Shown piece by piece: positions 25,554-34,778 of a stretch of 64,000 bases of DNA (positions are counted from its first letter, which is position 1; each line of letters begins with the position of its first letter). Below the pieces are notes generated by a model, which was not told the origin of the DNA, ran no database searches, and saw only the letters and a list, made by a program, of their open reading frames with translations. Position numbers and translations under genes: made by a program. This DNA is from Liberiplasma sp046541015 (GTDB lineage: Bacteria > Bacillota_I > Bacilli_A > Izemoplasmatales > Izemoplasmataceae), in assembly GCA_046541015.1 (NCBI GenBank), contig JBKHEA010000005.1, forward strand, positions 1-64,000, given 5' to 3'.

Positions 25554-25581
25554 TTTACAAATTTCTTAAATTTTGTATAAT
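25554..25581 (+). promoter_or_regulatory. Promoter of the 47-residue membrane protein
   Basis: TTTACA (25554-25559), a 16-base spacer, TATAAT (25576-25581), 23 bases before the start codon. Confidence 0.6.
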
Positions 25582-25604
25582 AATTTTAGGGGAAGGTGAT
25601 ACTG

Positions 25605-25748
25605 ATGATTTATGTAGCATTATTTGGTGGCTTGTTGCCTGCGAGTATTGTACTTTCAGCACTTATCGTTGAATACAGAAAATCATTAAGTACAAAAATG
25701 CATCAAAAAGAAGCGTATTTTGAACCATCAAACAATCATAATCAGTAA
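25605..25748 (+). CDS. Small membrane protein, 47 residues
   Basis: ATG 25605 follows GGGGAAGGTGAT and opens a 47-codon frame ending at TAA 25746. Residues 1-22 (MIYVALFGGLLPASIVLSAL) form one hydrophobic helix. Residues 23-47 are polar, with EYRKS just after the helix and an Asn/His-rich end. It has its own promoter and a GAAA-loop terminator, so it looks like a real independent gene. It is easily missed because of its size. I do not recognise a family; Mollicutes and Bacilli do carry many uncharacterised one-helix proteins. Confidence 0.7.
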   Translation: MIYVALFGGLLPASIVLSALIVEYRKSLSTKMHQKEAYFEPSNNHNQ

Positions 25749-25754
25749 AAAAAT

Positions 25755-25777
25755 AAGAAGAGAAATCTTCTTTTTTT
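25755..25777 (+). terminator. Terminator of the 47-residue gene
   Basis: AAGAAGA-GAAA-TCTTCTT followed by T residues. Confidence 0.8.
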
Positions 25778-25788
25778 CTTACTTTTTA

Positions 25789-25815
25789 TTGAACTTTTTC
25801 AAAATAGTGTATAAT
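25789..25815 (+). promoter_or_regulatory. Promoter of the DUF2207 gene
   Basis: TTGAAC (25789-25794) and TATAAT (25810-25815) with a short 15-base spacer. Confidence 0.45.
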
Positions 25816-25845
25816 CAAGTTATGAACTTAAAAGGGGGAACATCC

Positions 25846-27828
25846 ATGAAAAACACCGTAAGAGGTACCGCCGGTTTATTCGGGGGTATTGTTATTGTAA
25901 TCATCATTTTCTTTAGTAATGCTTTATTTAGTGGCGACACATTTTCTGATATTGATGTTTATGAGTATGATGCAACAATTACCTTAGATGATGAAGGGAA
26001 TATGCATGTAAGCGAAAGCTGGGATATGAATTATAGTGGCGATTATCGTGTGCGCTTTAGAGATATTGTCTATCAAAAATTTCCAGATAACTATAATTTC
26101 CCAACCAGCCCAACAAATCAAGCGAGCTTTGATACTTCAAATGTAAGTGTCGCAGTAAGTCGTAATGGCATCGATATTACCGATACACTCGATCTAGGCT
26201 ATTCATGGGAAAACGATTATGATGAACTTGGTGAACCCGTGCGTTGTGAAGATAACCGTGATAACTGTGAATCAATATTCATTGATACAGGTTATGAAGG
26301 TGGCTTAAATGGCAATATCGTTTTTGACTATGACTATACTATTTTAGGGGCAGTAAGTGAATATTCTGATATTTCTGAGTTAAACTGGGTTTTACTTGAA
26401 TATGCAGAATCAAAAATCGAAGAAGGTAGTGTTACCATTCATTTACCACCTAATACCTATACGACTGAAGAACTTTATGTTTTTGGTCATGGTATTAGTA
26501 ATGGTACATTAGAAATTATTGATAATGAAACCATAGAAATTACCTTTAACGATATGAGTTCAGGCGAGTTTTTAGAATTTAGAGTGCTCATGCCTAAAGA
26601 TTTATTCCCCAATATTTCAAACAACAATGTGTTTATTGATGAAGGTATTGATAAAGCCATCATTTTAGAATATCAAGAGAACTTAGCTAATTATAGCAAT
26701 TTAGGGATAACCATAACCCAAGTTTTCTTAGGCTTATCGGTATTGATTGTCTTAGTCATGATATTTTTAATATTTAGAAACAACAAGGCATATTTTAGAC
26801 CTCATCAAACGAGTTTTGAAGGCGATTATTTAAGAGAGTTACCTGATGATTTAACCCCTGCAGAAATGAGTTATGTTTATTATTTAGGTAAAAATAACGA
26901 TGAAGATATCACCGCAACTTTATTAGATTTAATTAGAAGAAAAATCATAAAAATCGACTATGAAGGTGAAGAACTTACAAGCAGACAAGCTGATTTTGAC
27001 TTAACCTTACGCAGTGATTATGATGAATCTATACTTGCGCCACATGAAAGTCATTTAATCAATTGGTTCTTTAATACCATTGGTGATGGATATCATGTCA
27101 GTACAAAACAAATTGAATCATATGGTAAAGGCAACCTCATGCAAGCTAAACGTTTCCAAAACGATGCCAACCGTTTTAAAACGTTTGTAAGAGCTTCAAA
27201 AAATAATGTACGCTTATTAGATCCTATGTTAGGAAGATATAAGCGTAAAGCACTAGGGTTCTTAGCCATACCTGTTTTAACCATAATCATTATCTTTATT
27301 ACTAGCATCATGTTTGAATCCATTTCAACCATCCCATTAAGTAATCCAATAAGTTATATTATCTTAGCGGTTATTACGATTATTTACTTCTTATATTTTA
27401 GTATTCTTAAAACAAAGCGTAGTAAAGAAAGCATGGAAAAATATGTGCGCTGGGATGCCTTTAAAAACTTCTTAGAAGACTTTGGAAACTTCGATGATTA
27501 TCCAATGCCTGGCGTTATTGTATGGGAGCATTATTTAGTTTACGCAGTAAGCTTAAAATGTGCAGACAAAGTTATGGATCAACTCCGTGTTAAACTTCCA
27601 ATGGATGATTCAACAGCAAATGATGCAACCTATTTAGGACTAGGTTATGGCCGTCGCAACTACTATTTTGGCGCAGGACTTATGTCTATTAACCATACCG
27701 TTAGAAGTGCTAGAACCAATGCCGCAAGAAAAATTAATCAAGCCAAAGCCTCAAGTAGTGGCCGCGGTGGCGGATTTGGTGGTGGCTCTAGCTTTGGTGG
27801 CGGTGGTGGTGGCGGTAGAAGCCGCTAA
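25846..27828 (+). CDS. DUF2207 membrane protein with Gly-rich tail
   Basis: The protein has 660 residues from ATG 25846 behind AAGGGGGAAC. An N-terminal helix (8-25) is followed by a large extracellular DUF2207 domain (about 35-290, with YEYDATITLDDEGNMHVSESW), a helix near 300, a cytoplasmic part beginning LRELPDDLTPAEMSYVYYLG, and two helices near 485-530. The C-terminus is GRGGGFGGGSSFGGGGGG, as in many DUF2207 proteins. The function is unknown. It usually pairs with lemA, which follows here after 67 bases. Confidence 0.88.
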   Translation: MKNTVRGTAGLFGGIVIVIIIFFSNALFSGDTFSDIDVYEYDATITLDDEGNMHVSESWDMNYSGDYRVRFRDIVYQKFPDNYNFPTSPTNQASFDTSNVSVAVSRNGIDITDTLDLGYSWENDYDELGEPVRCEDNRDNCESIFIDTGYEGGLNGNIVFDYDYTILGAVSEYSDISELNWVLLEYAESKIEEGSVTIHLPPNTYTTEELYVFGHGISNGTLEIIDNETIEITFNDMSSGEFLEFRVLMPKDLFPNISNNNVFIDEGIDKAIILEYQENLANYSNLGITITQVFLGLSVLIVLVMIFLIFRNNKAYFRPHQTSFEGDYLRELPDDLTPAEMSYVYYLGKNNDEDITATLLDLIRRKIIKIDYEGEELTSRQADFDLTLRSDYDESILAPHESHLINWFFNTIGDGYHVSTKQIESYGKGNLMQAKRFQNDANRFKTFVRASKNNVRLLDPMLGRYKRKALGFLAIPVLTIIIIFITSIMFESISTIPLSNPISYIILAVITIIYFLYFSILKTKRSKESMEKYVRWDAFKNFLEDFGNFDDYPMPGVIVWEHYLVYAVSLKCADKVMDQLRVKLPMDDSTANDATYLGLGYGRRNYYFGAGLMSINHTVRSARTNAARKINQAKASSSGRGGGFGGGSSFGGGGGGGRSR

Positions 27829-27895
27829 AAATCGCTTTATATTTATAAAATTATGATATAATAAGAGTAATTAAAACCATGAAAAGGAGCTAAAA

Positions 27896-28492
27896 ATGAT
27901 ACCAGTTTATACTTTAAGTGTTGGGTTATACGTAACCTTAGGCATTATCGGATTTATTGTTTTACTTGTTATAGTCTATTTGGTAAAGACTTATAACGTA
28001 CTTGTTAATTTACGTAATAAAGTAAGAAATAGTTGGAGTCAAATTGATGTTCAACTAAAAAGACGCTTTGATATGATTCCAAACTTAGTTGAAACCGTAA
28101 AAGGCTATGCAAAACATGAAAAAGATATCTTTGGTGCTTTTGCAGAAGCCCGCAACATGTATAACCACGCAACCAAAACAGGTAGCGTTGGTGAGGCAGC
28201 TAAGGCTGAACAAGGCTTAGAAGGTGCCCTTAGTCGATTATTAGTTGTCCAGGAACAATACCCAGAATTAAAAGCAAATGAAAACTTCCAATCATTAATG
28301 GCTCAACTTAATGAAACCGAAGATAAAATTGCTTACAGCCGTCAATTTTATAATGATACGGTCATGAAAATCAACAACAAAATTGAAATGTTCCCAACCA
28401 ATATCGTTGCTGGAATGTTTGGATTTAAACAAGAACCATTCTTTAGCGTTGATGAAACAGAAAGAGAAAACGTTAAAGTAAGTTTTAACTAA
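27896..28492 (+). CDS. lemA: LemA family protein
   Basis: The 198-residue protein has an N-terminal helix (about 8-30) and then a helical domain with the LemA signature NSWSQIDVQLKRRFDMIPNL, followed by ETVKGYAKHE and later YNDTVMKINNKIEMFPTNIVAG. LemA proteins have the N-terminus outside and a cytoplasmic bundle; their function is unknown. AAAGGAGC precedes the ATG. TATAAT at 27857-27862 suggests extra transcription besides readthrough from DUF2207. Confidence 0.92.
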   Translation: MIPVYTLSVGLYVTLGIIGFIVLLVIVYLVKTYNVLVNLRNKVRNSWSQIDVQLKRRFDMIPNLVETVKGYAKHEKDIFGAFAEARNMYNHATKTGSVGEAAKAEQGLEGALSRLLVVQEQYPELKANENFQSLMAQLNETEDKIAYSRQFYNDTVMKINNKIEMFPTNIVAGMFGFKQEPFFSVDETERENVKVSFN

Positions 28493-28498
28493 AAAAAA

Positions 28499-28525
28499 GA
28501 CGCAACCTATTAAGGTTGCGTTTTT
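28499..28525. terminator. Terminator between lemA and pntB
   Basis: CGCAACCT-ATTA-AGGTTGCG with A and T tracts on either side, suited to both convergent transcripts. Confidence 0.9.
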
Positions 28526-28526
28526 A

Positions 28527-29987
28527 TTAGGCTTCTTTATAAGCTTTTACGAGGTCGTCCATAGCCTTTTTCCCATCTCCAAAAAACATTAATGTATTCT
28601 CTAAGGCAAAGAGTGGGTTTGGTAGTCCTGCAAACCCTGCAGATAGTGATCGTTTAATGACCACAACTGTTTGCGCTAAATCAACATCTAAAATTGGCAT
28701 CCCGGCAATAGGACTTTTTGGATCACGCGCTAATGGGTTGACAACGTCATTGGCGCCTAAAACAATTACCACATCAGTTTTAGAAAATAATGGATTAACT
28801 GAATCTAAATCTAAAAGTTTTTCGTAAGGAATGCTTTCTTCTGCAAGTAAGACATTCATATGACCAGGCATTCTTCCTGCAACAGGATGAATCCCAAATA
28901 AAACTTCAATACCTTCTTTTTCTAAAGCTTCAGTAAGTAATCTTACTGGCGTTGAAGCACGGGCAACTGCCATACCGTATCCTGGGACAATCACCACACG
29001 TTGCGCCGTTTTTAAAATCATCGCCACTTCATCTGCGCTCGTTGATTTGATTTTGCCTTCATAAATATCATCTTTAGTGGTATTTTCTGTTTGTCCACCA
29101 AAGCCTCCAAATAAGACATTGAGTAAACTTCGGTTCATGGCTTTACACATTATAGCACTTAAAATAATCCCACTTGCCCCGACTAAAGACCCCGAAATAA
29201 TTAAAACAACATTATTTAAGACAAATCCAGTTGCGGCTGCAGCTAAACCTGAATAAGAATTTAATAAACTAATAACAACCGGCATATCAGCACCACCAAT
29301 GCCAATAACCAAAAAGACACCTAAGATTAATCCGCCAATGACAATAATCCAGTATAAGCTTAAAGCATCTTGCATGCTAATTAAGATGCCTCCTAAAACT
29401 AAAAAGACAAGTAAAAGGGTTAATTTTAAGATTAAATCGCCTTTAAATGTAACGGGTTTATCGGGGACAATCTTTGACCCTTGTAATTTCGCATAAGCAA
29501 TAAAGCTACCACTAAGTGTTACTGCCCCAATTAGCCCTGATAAGACAGTCGCTAGTAAAAAGCTAAAACTTGTTAAGGTTGTCCCAGTTTCAACTAAGAC
29601 AAACTGATAATAAACACCTGCAACTAAAAATGATGCGCCTCCACCAAAACCGTTAAATAACGCAACCATTTGTGGCATACCTGTCATCTTAACTTTAAGG
29701 GCTGAAATCACCCCTACTAAGGCACCTAATATAATAGCAATCAGGATAATATACCAATAGCCAAATAAATAGGTAATGCTTTCGTTGATAGGATCAACGA
29801 TAATACCAAAATCTACAAAGGCAGTTAAGAAGGCTACCATCATCCCTAAAGCGCCTAATAGATTGCCTTTAGGGGCTGTCTTAGGATGCGCTAAGCGTTT
29901 AATCCCAAGAATAAAAAGTATAGAACTAAATAAATAAAAACTCGCTACAACAATATCTTTAACTTCCGCTAATATCATATAATCCAT
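28527..29987 (-). CDS. pntB: NAD(P) transhydrogenase beta subunit
   Basis: The 486-residue protein has about nine helices (1-300) carrying the proton path and a C-terminal NADP(H)-binding domain III (about 305-486) with VPGYGMAVARA, HPVAGRMPGHMNVLLAEE, VVIVLGANDVVNP and KRSLSAGFAGL, all diagnostic. The enzyme couples hydride transfer between NADH and NADP+ to proton movement. The ATG overlaps the previous stop as TAATG. Together with the two upstream genes it gives the three-subunit form known from Rhodospirillum. Confidence 0.95.
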   Translation of the reverse strand: MDYMILAEVKDIVVASFYLFSSILFILGIKRLAHPKTAPKGNLLGALGMMVAFLTAFVDFGIIVDPINESITYLFGYWYIILIAIILGALVGVISALKVKMTGMPQMVALFNGFGGGASFLVAGVYYQFVLVETGTTLTSFSFLLATVLSGLIGAVTLSGSFIAYAKLQGSKIVPDKPVTFKGDLILKLTLLLVFLVLGGILISMQDALSLYWIIVIGGLILGVFLVIGIGGADMPVVISLLNSYSGLAAAATGFVLNNVVLIISGSLVGASGIILSAIMCKAMNRSLLNVLFGGFGGQTENTTKDDIYEGKIKSTSADEVAMILKTAQRVVIVPGYGMAVARASTPVRLLTEALEKEGIEVLFGIHPVAGRMPGHMNVLLAEESIPYEKLLDLDSVNPLFSKTDVVIVLGANDVVNPLARDPKSPIAGMPILDVDLAQTVVVIKRSLSAGFAGLPNPLFALENTLMFFGDGKKAMDDLVKAYKEA

Positions 29988-30283
29988 TATGATTTTCTCC
30001 CTTTAAATTTTTGTAACATGCGGTTAGTAACTAAAAAACCACCCACAACATTAATCGTCGCAAAGAAAATCGCAACTGCGCCTAAAATAAAAGGTAAAAC
30101 CCCAACATTATCATATGCTATTTGTGTTAATAAAACCCCAACAGCTCCAACAATCGTAATCCCACTAATCGCATTAGACCCACTCATGAGTGGTGTATGT
30201 AATGTTGCTGGAACTTTCGTGATTAACTCAAAGCCTAAAAAGATTGCCATCGCAAAAATTGTAATTAAATAAATAATTGTCAT
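29987..30283 (-). CDS. pntAB: NAD(P) transhydrogenase small membrane alpha2 subunit
   Basis: The 98-residue protein has three helices and the conserved GFELITKVPATLHTPLMSGSNAISGITIVGA (positions 30120-30230), which is the PntA transmembrane domain II part. In E. coli this is fused to the alpha subunit; here it is separate, as in Rhodospirillum. The ATG follows GGGAGTGAAGTAAC, with one base between it and the pntAA stop. Confidence 0.95.
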   Translation of the reverse strand: MTIIYLITIFAMAIFLGFELITKVPATLHTPLMSGSNAISGITIVGAVGVLLTQIAYDNVGVLPFILGAVAIFFATINVVGGFLVTNRMLQKFKGRKS

Positions 30284-30284
30284 G

Positions 30285-31430
30285 TTACTTCACTCCCATC
30301 CAAGATTTGACACGGTCTTGATAAATCTGTCCTTGATACGTCACCAAAGTATCTTTAACGATGTCATCTTCAATGCGTATTTGAGATGTTTCTTTATCAA
30401 GTAAATTATCGATAAATGTCACAATATTTTTTGAATATAATGCACTTGCGTTAAAACTAAGTGTTGATGGGACATTATTAACCCCAACAATCTTAACACC
30501 CTTATGAATAACGGTTTGTCCAAGTTTTGTAAGCGCACAGTTTCCCCCGCGTTCAGCGGCTAAATCGACAATGACACTTCCTGTACTCATCGATTCAACC
30601 ATCGCTTGTGTAAGTAAAATCGGTGCTTTTTTCCCTGGAATATTAGCTGTCGTAATGACGACATCCATTTCTTTTAATACTTCTTGCATCATCATGCGCT
30701 GACGTTCATAATAAGCTTCATCCATCGCTTTAGCATATCCACCTTCACCCTCAGCACTCTCTAAATCAAATTCAACAAACTTAGCCCCAAGAGATAAGAC
30801 TTGTTCTTTAACTTCACTTCTAACATCATAAGCACTAACCACTGCGCCTAAACGTTTAGCGGTTGCAATAGCCTGAAGACCAGCAACACCAACCCCAAGT
30901 ACAAAGACTTTTGCCGGGACAATTGTCCCTGCTGCAGTCATCATCATAGGAAACATTTTCGCACTTTCACTTGCCCCAATTAATACAGCTTTATATCCAG
31001 CTAAGTTGGCCATAGAACTAAGCACATCCATACTTTGTGCACGGGTTGTTCTTGGAATTAACTCCATTGAAAAAGCGGTAATATTTTTATCTAAATAGAC
31101 ATCAAAACTTTCATCTTTTTGATAAGGTTCTAATAACCCAATCACGATTTGTCCTGGTTTTAGTAATGATGCAATACGTTTACCATCATCACTCGCATTA
31201 GCATTTCTAACACTAAGAATAAGATCACTTTGCTGAATGACTTCTTCTAAACTTGAATAAATCTTTGCACCTTTACTACTATATGCTTCATCTAAATAGC
31301 CAGCATTAAACCCTGCGTTTTTTTCAATCCCAACCTCATGGCCTTTTTTAATTAAATCACTGACATGATTAGGGATTAACGCAACACGACTTTCATCTTT
31401 AGACGTTTCTTTTATAACTCCTATTTTCAT
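30285..31430 (-). CDS. pntAA: NAD(P) transhydrogenase alpha1 subunit (NAD-binding)
   Basis: The 381-residue soluble domain I protein starts MKIGVIKETSKDESRVALIP and has the NAD-binding fold VFVLGVGVAGLQAIATAKRLGA, with RSMDVLSSMANLAGY-like and AERGGNCALT motifs. Alanine dehydrogenases share the fold, but the adjacent pntAB and pntB settle the call. The operon has its own start region after 31430, and it provides NADPH from NADH using the proton gradient. Confidence 0.95.
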   Translation of the reverse strand: MKIGVIKETSKDESRVALIPNHVSDLIKKGHEVGIEKNAGFNAGYLDEAYSSKGAKIYSSLEEVIQQSDLILSVRNANASDDGKRIASLLKPGQIVIGLLEPYQKDESFDVYLDKNITAFSMELIPRTTRAQSMDVLSSMANLAGYKAVLIGASESAKMFPMMMTAAGTIVPAKVFVLGVGVAGLQAIATAKRLGAVVSAYDVRSEVKEQVLSLGAKFVEFDLESAEGEGGYAKAMDEAYYERQRMMMQEVLKEMDVVITTANIPGKKAPILLTQAMVESMSTGSVIVDLAAERGGNCALTKLGQTVIHKGVKIVGVNNVPSTLSFNASALYSKNIVTFIDNLLDKETSQIRIEDDIVKDTLVTYQGQIYQDRVKSWMGVK

Positions 31431-31566
31431 TGATTCGCCTCCTATATAATCTACCTCATTATTATAATATAGTCTTCATAAATTATCATTGAATATCCCT
31501 TAAAAATATTTTGCATTACAATCTAAAGTTCGTTAAACTATAATTAAGTTATTAAAGGAGTGTTTT

Positions 31567-32427
31567 ATGAACCCAAAAATATTATTTATTGAAGGCAATC
31601 CTGGTAGTGGTAAAACCACATTTTCAAAGCGCTTAAGTGAAACGTTATCTAGTCAAGGGTATAGGGTTAAAAGTTATCAAGAAGGAGATTTACATCCGAT
31701 TGATTTGGCTTGGATTGCTATACTTGATTCAAATACTTTTAAACGTGCACTAAAAGCGTATCCTATGTTAAAAGAAGATATTTTAAAGTATTCTAAAAAA
31801 ATCGATGATTCCTATTATCTTGCCTATACAAAAGTCGATTATCAAATAGCGCCTAAAAGTTATTATGAAACGATGGCTGAATATGAAATATTTAAAGAAA
31901 ACAATTTAGATATTTTCTTTAGTGCGTATAAAAAACTATATCTAGATTTTGCCCGTATGATTGAACCTAACACGATTTATATCTTTGAATGTATTTTAAT
32001 TCAAAATCATATCAATCAACTCATATTGAGACACAATTTAGATAAAGAAGCGATGATACGTTATTTTAAGGATCTAATAAATCCTTTATTACCTTATCAG
32101 CCCCTTTTATTATTCATCAAGCAACTCGATGTAAGAAAAAGTATTGAAAAGGTTTCTATAGAACGAAAATCTTATGATTTATCCAAGTTCCCTGATTGGA
32201 TTACGCGCGTCATCGATTATATTAAGGCAATGCCATATGGCCAGTCAATGGGCTATAAAGACTATGAATCCATTATTCAATATTTTAAAGACCGACAAAC
32301 CAAGACATTAGATTTACTCAAAAAACTCCCTATAAATTATGAAGTTTTTAATCTTAATGATGATTATGATGATACATTTGAAGCCATTAAAGTAGCGGTA
32401 GATAAATCCATATCCAAACCAAATTAA
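31567..32427 (+). CDS. P-loop kinase-like protein
   Basis: The 286-residue protein begins with a Walker A motif in FIEGNPGSGKTTFSKRL, followed by a strand with YQEGD at the usual first catalytic position of small-molecule kinases, and IYIFECILIQNHI (Walker B-like). The rest is helical and I recognise no lid or substrate motif. A phosphotransferase of the nucleoside or gluconate kinase class is likely; the substrate is unknown. TTAAAGGAG precedes the ATG. It converges with the methyltransferase gene. Confidence 0.7.
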   Translation: MNPKILFIEGNPGSGKTTFSKRLSETLSSQGYRVKSYQEGDLHPIDLAWIAILDSNTFKRALKAYPMLKEDILKYSKKIDDSYYLAYTKVDYQIAPKSYYETMAEYEIFKENNLDIFFSAYKKLYLDFARMIEPNTIYIFECILIQNHINQLILRHNLDKEAMIRYFKDLINPLLPYQPLLLFIKQLDVRKSIEKVSIERKSYDLSKFPDWITRVIDYIKAMPYGQSMGYKDYESIIQYFKDRQTKTLDLLKKLPINYEVFNLNDDYDDTFEAIKVAVDKSISKPN

Positions 32428-32450
32428 AAAAGTCCCTTTTTGGGACTTTT
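32426..32450. terminator. Bidirectional terminator
   Basis: AAAAGTCCC-TTTTT-GGGACTTTT lies between convergent genes and reaches the stop codon of the methyltransferase. Confidence 0.85.
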
Positions 32451-33198
32451 ATCGTTTTATACTTCTTGTTGCATAAAAGGTGGGAATATTTAGTTCATGC
32501 AAGTAGCCTTCACCGTTTGTGTCTTCATAAATATCACTAATCATTAATCCCGCTTTTATTTGGCCACCAATATTTTCACTTAATCCATGAGAAAACTGGA
32601 TGCCATAGTCATTTTTTATCGCTTGATCATACTGTTTTTGATTTTTCAAGGGGTTATAAGGCATCGAATTAACAATTGATTTTTCATCTTCTTCGACAAG
32701 GAAATTAATCCCGTTATCAAATCCAGCTAGTAAAACTCCGTTTGGTTTTAATACTCTTGCGATTTCTTTAAATAGCCCTTCAACGGTTTCTATATAAACA
32801 TTTGATACTGGATGAAAGACTAAATCAAACGATTCATCGTTAAACGGTAAAATTTTAGTCATATCATGATGAACAATGGTTATCTCATACCCCGCTTTTT
32901 TTGCGAAAATGCGTTCACTTTCAAGTTGTTTCTTACTATAATCAAGAACCGTACAGGTTGCACCAAGTGCACAAAATATTGGCATTTGTTGTGCGCCACC
33001 TGATGCTAGCCCTAAAATTTTTAAGCCTTTAAAATCTAAAAACCATGATTTAGGCACGCTTTTTGTAGGGGTAAGTAAAACGTCCCATTTGCCTTTTTTA
33101 GCTTGTCTAAAAGTTTCTTGTGAAATTGGTTTACCCCAAACCCACCCCTTACTAACCCAGCGATCAATGGTTGCTTGATTGATATCTTGATAACTCAT
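32449..33198 (-). CDS. SAM-dependent methyltransferase (class I)
   Basis: The protein has 249 residues from ATG 33198 behind GGAGGCGCTT. The Rossmann motif I is ILGLASGGAQQMPIFCALGA, then CTVLDYSKKQLE (acidic ribose contact), DMTKILPFNDESFDLVFHPVS, and IARVLKPNGVLLAGF. These belong to the Methyltransf_11/25 group. The substrate is unknown. The upstream gene (pyrophosphatase-like) ends at a palindromic terminator only 48 bases away. Confidence 0.87.
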   Translation of the reverse strand: MSYQDINQATIDRWVSKGWVWGKPISQETFRQAKKGKWDVLLTPTKSVPKSWFLDFKGLKILGLASGGAQQMPIFCALGATCTVLDYSKKQLESERIFAKKAGYEITIVHHDMTKILPFNDESFDLVFHPVSNVYIETVEGLFKEIARVLKPNGVLLAGFDNGINFLVEEDEKSIVNSMPYNPLKNQKQYDQAIKNDYGIQFSHGLSENIGGQIKAGLMISDIYEDTNGEGYLHELNIPTFYATRSIKR

Positions 33199-33208
33199 AA
33201 GCGCCTCC

Positions 33209-33239
33209 AAAAAAGACTTACAACCATGGTTGTAAGTCT
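33209..33239 (-). terminator. Palindromic terminator
   Basis: AGACTTACAACC and GGTTGTAAGTCT (33214-33239) form a perfect palindrome followed by T residues on the minus strand. Confidence 0.8.
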
Positions 33240-33245
33240 AATGAT

Positions 33246-33575
33246 TTATTTCATAATAATATTAGATTGGTGATAACGTTCTCTAAACTCAATAAGTGCT
33301 TCAATTTGTTCTTTAGTATATTGGTCTTTTTCCTTCGCTACAACAACTTTAGTACCTGGTTTGTTAATACGTTCAACGATCGCCACAATAATGCCTTCAT
33401 ACGTTTCAAGCGGTTCAAATTCTCCAATCACATACGCTTTAATCGGTTTTTCTCTTACAAAATGATTTTTCACATAACCAAAATTTAAAGGATAAAACGT
33501 TCCATGATTCGGGCTTTTGCTACCAAGTGGGCGATCGATAATCACCTGTACTTCTGTTCCTAACAGCTCTTCCAT
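33246..33575 (-). CDS. Short pyrophosphatase-like protein lacking catalytic Asp residues
   Basis: The 109-residue protein has DRPLGSKSPNHGTFYPLNFGYV, the N-terminal pattern of the short inorganic-pyrophosphatase-like family. The usual D-x-D-x-x-D signature is replaced by REKPIKAYVIG, so family-I catalysis is unlikely. A paralogous domain, with the signature nearly intact, forms the C-terminal half of the fusion at 58318. The ATG follows AGGAGGAC. Confidence 0.75.
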   Translation of the reverse strand: MEELLGTEVQVIIDRPLGSKSPNHGTFYPLNFGYVKNHFVREKPIKAYVIGEFEPLETYEGIIVAIVERINKPGTKVVVAKEKDQYTKEQIEALIEFRERYHQSNIIMK

Positions 33576-33830
33576 AATTAAAAAGTCCTCCTATTATTCG
33601 CACTAGCGATATTTGATTGACACAACAATTAATTACAGTGAATCCATATATAAAATTTTAATGAACTGCTCTAGATTGAAAAAGTTAACTATATTATAAC
33701 ATAGTTTTATCAAAGATTAACGCTTACATTTATTAAAATTTTATTTAATACTTTTTTTATTATTTTGTGATTAAATAGACTCAAACAACTGTTAATCAAG
33801 ACTTTTACACGCTTTTATAAATGAAGCGTT
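33576..33830. other. Intergenic region, 255 bases
   Basis: It holds a probable -10 (TATAAT, minus strand, near 33695) for the gene at 33575 with an untranslated leader of about 110 bases. A weak hairpin at 33809-33829 (ACGCTT and AAGCGT) ends the ABC permease region. I see no known riboswitch and no gene. Confidence 0.4.
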
Positions 33831-34778
33831 TTATCCAATCGTGTTTTTCTTTCTACCTATTTTCATACGTGGGTCAATAAACTGATAGGATATATCAACA
33901 ATGAGGGCAAAAATCATCCCTAATCCTGAATAAAACATCGTCACAGCAACAGCCATTTTAACATCGATATTAACGTACGTTGTATCTCCTGCTGGTGCGA
34001 GTAAACTTCGATATAATAAATCTGCAGCGCCTTCGATACCATAGATTCTTTCAACAAAGAATGAACCTGCTAAAACGTATAAAAAGGTGGGTACAACGAT
34101 AGGTAAAACAGGGACTAATATATGTCTAAGCATATGTTTAAATAATCGGTCTTTAAATTTAAGTCCTTTAACTTTCAACAATAAATTATAGTCTTCATCA
34201 AAGGCTTCAATAAACTCTGCACGAATAACCCTTGTTAATATAAATAAAGGTGGAAAAACGAGGGCAATCATCGGAATAACATACCCAAGTCTTTGATAAG
34301 CTATAGTATGATGAGACCCAGGAAACTGACCAGGAAAAAAGCGCCATCTGATTCCTAAAAATATAACGAGTAACAACATCAAAATAAAATGCGGAATAGA
34401 CCCTAAAAGCATAATAAAAAACATCGTGATTTTACTAATGATATGATTCTTTTTAATCGCAAATACAATCCCTAAAACAAAACTTAATGGAAAATAAATC
34501 GCAAATGCCATAAGATTTAACTTAAGTGTCATTAGCGCTCTTGGTATAATAATTGGAATGATATCACGTCTATAAAACTCATTTGTCATCCCAAATTCAC
34601 CACGCAAGATAACTCCTTCTATATAGGGCCAGTATTGATCAAAGGCATAACTAATTTTATCGGATAACTCTATATTTACCCTTATCATAACCACCGTAGA
34701 GGCAATAAACAAGAAGGTAATAATTGCCCAGAATAAAAAAAACATCCACAAAACGCGAATGGCAATATATTTTATCAT
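33831..34778 (-). CDS. Orphan ABC transporter permease (OppB/DppB type)
   Basis: The 315-residue protein has six helices. It opens with the DppB/OppB pattern IKYIAIRVLWMFFLFWAIITFLF and contains the EAA-type loop RAEFIEAFDEDYNLLLKVKGLKFKDRLFKHMLRH (positions 34130-34230) and a final VDISYQFIDPRMKIG. Peptide permeases work with a second permease (OppC), ATPases and a binding protein; none is next to it in either direction. It may serve a system encoded elsewhere or be a remnant. Confidence 0.87.
   Translation of the reverse strand: MIKYIAIRVLWMFFLFWAIITFLFIASTVVMIRVNIELSDKISYAFDQYWPYIEGVILRGEFGMTNEFYRRDIIPIIIPRALMTLKLNLMAFAIYFPLSFVLGIVFAIKKNHIISKITMFFIMLLGSIPHFILMLLLVIFLGIRWRFFPGQFPGSHHTIAYQRLGYVIPMIALVFPPLFILTRVIRAEFIEAFDEDYNLLLKVKGLKFKDRLFKHMLRHILVPVLPIVVPTFLYVLAGSFFVERIYGIEGAADLLYRSLLAPAGDTTYVNIDVKMAVAVTMFYSGLGMIFALIVDISYQFIDPRMKIGRKKNTIG

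Noticed and set aside
25720..25845. N-terminal extension of the DUF2207 protein
   Set aside because: It overlaps the 47-residue gene, its terminator and the promoter. The strong RBS and hydrophobic signal begin at 25846.
27647..27856. Hydrophobic frame over the 3' end of the DUF2207 gene
   Set aside because: The Val/Ala repeats result from the glycine-repeat codons (GGTGGC) read in another frame.
29299..30272. Plus-strand frames opposite the transhydrogenase genes
   Set aside because: They are antisense shadows of pntB and pntAB, rich in Pro/Thr/Lys without ribosome sites.
33576..33830. Riboswitch in the 255-base gap
   Set aside because: No known conserved core could be recognised; only a probable -10 and a weak hairpin are visible.
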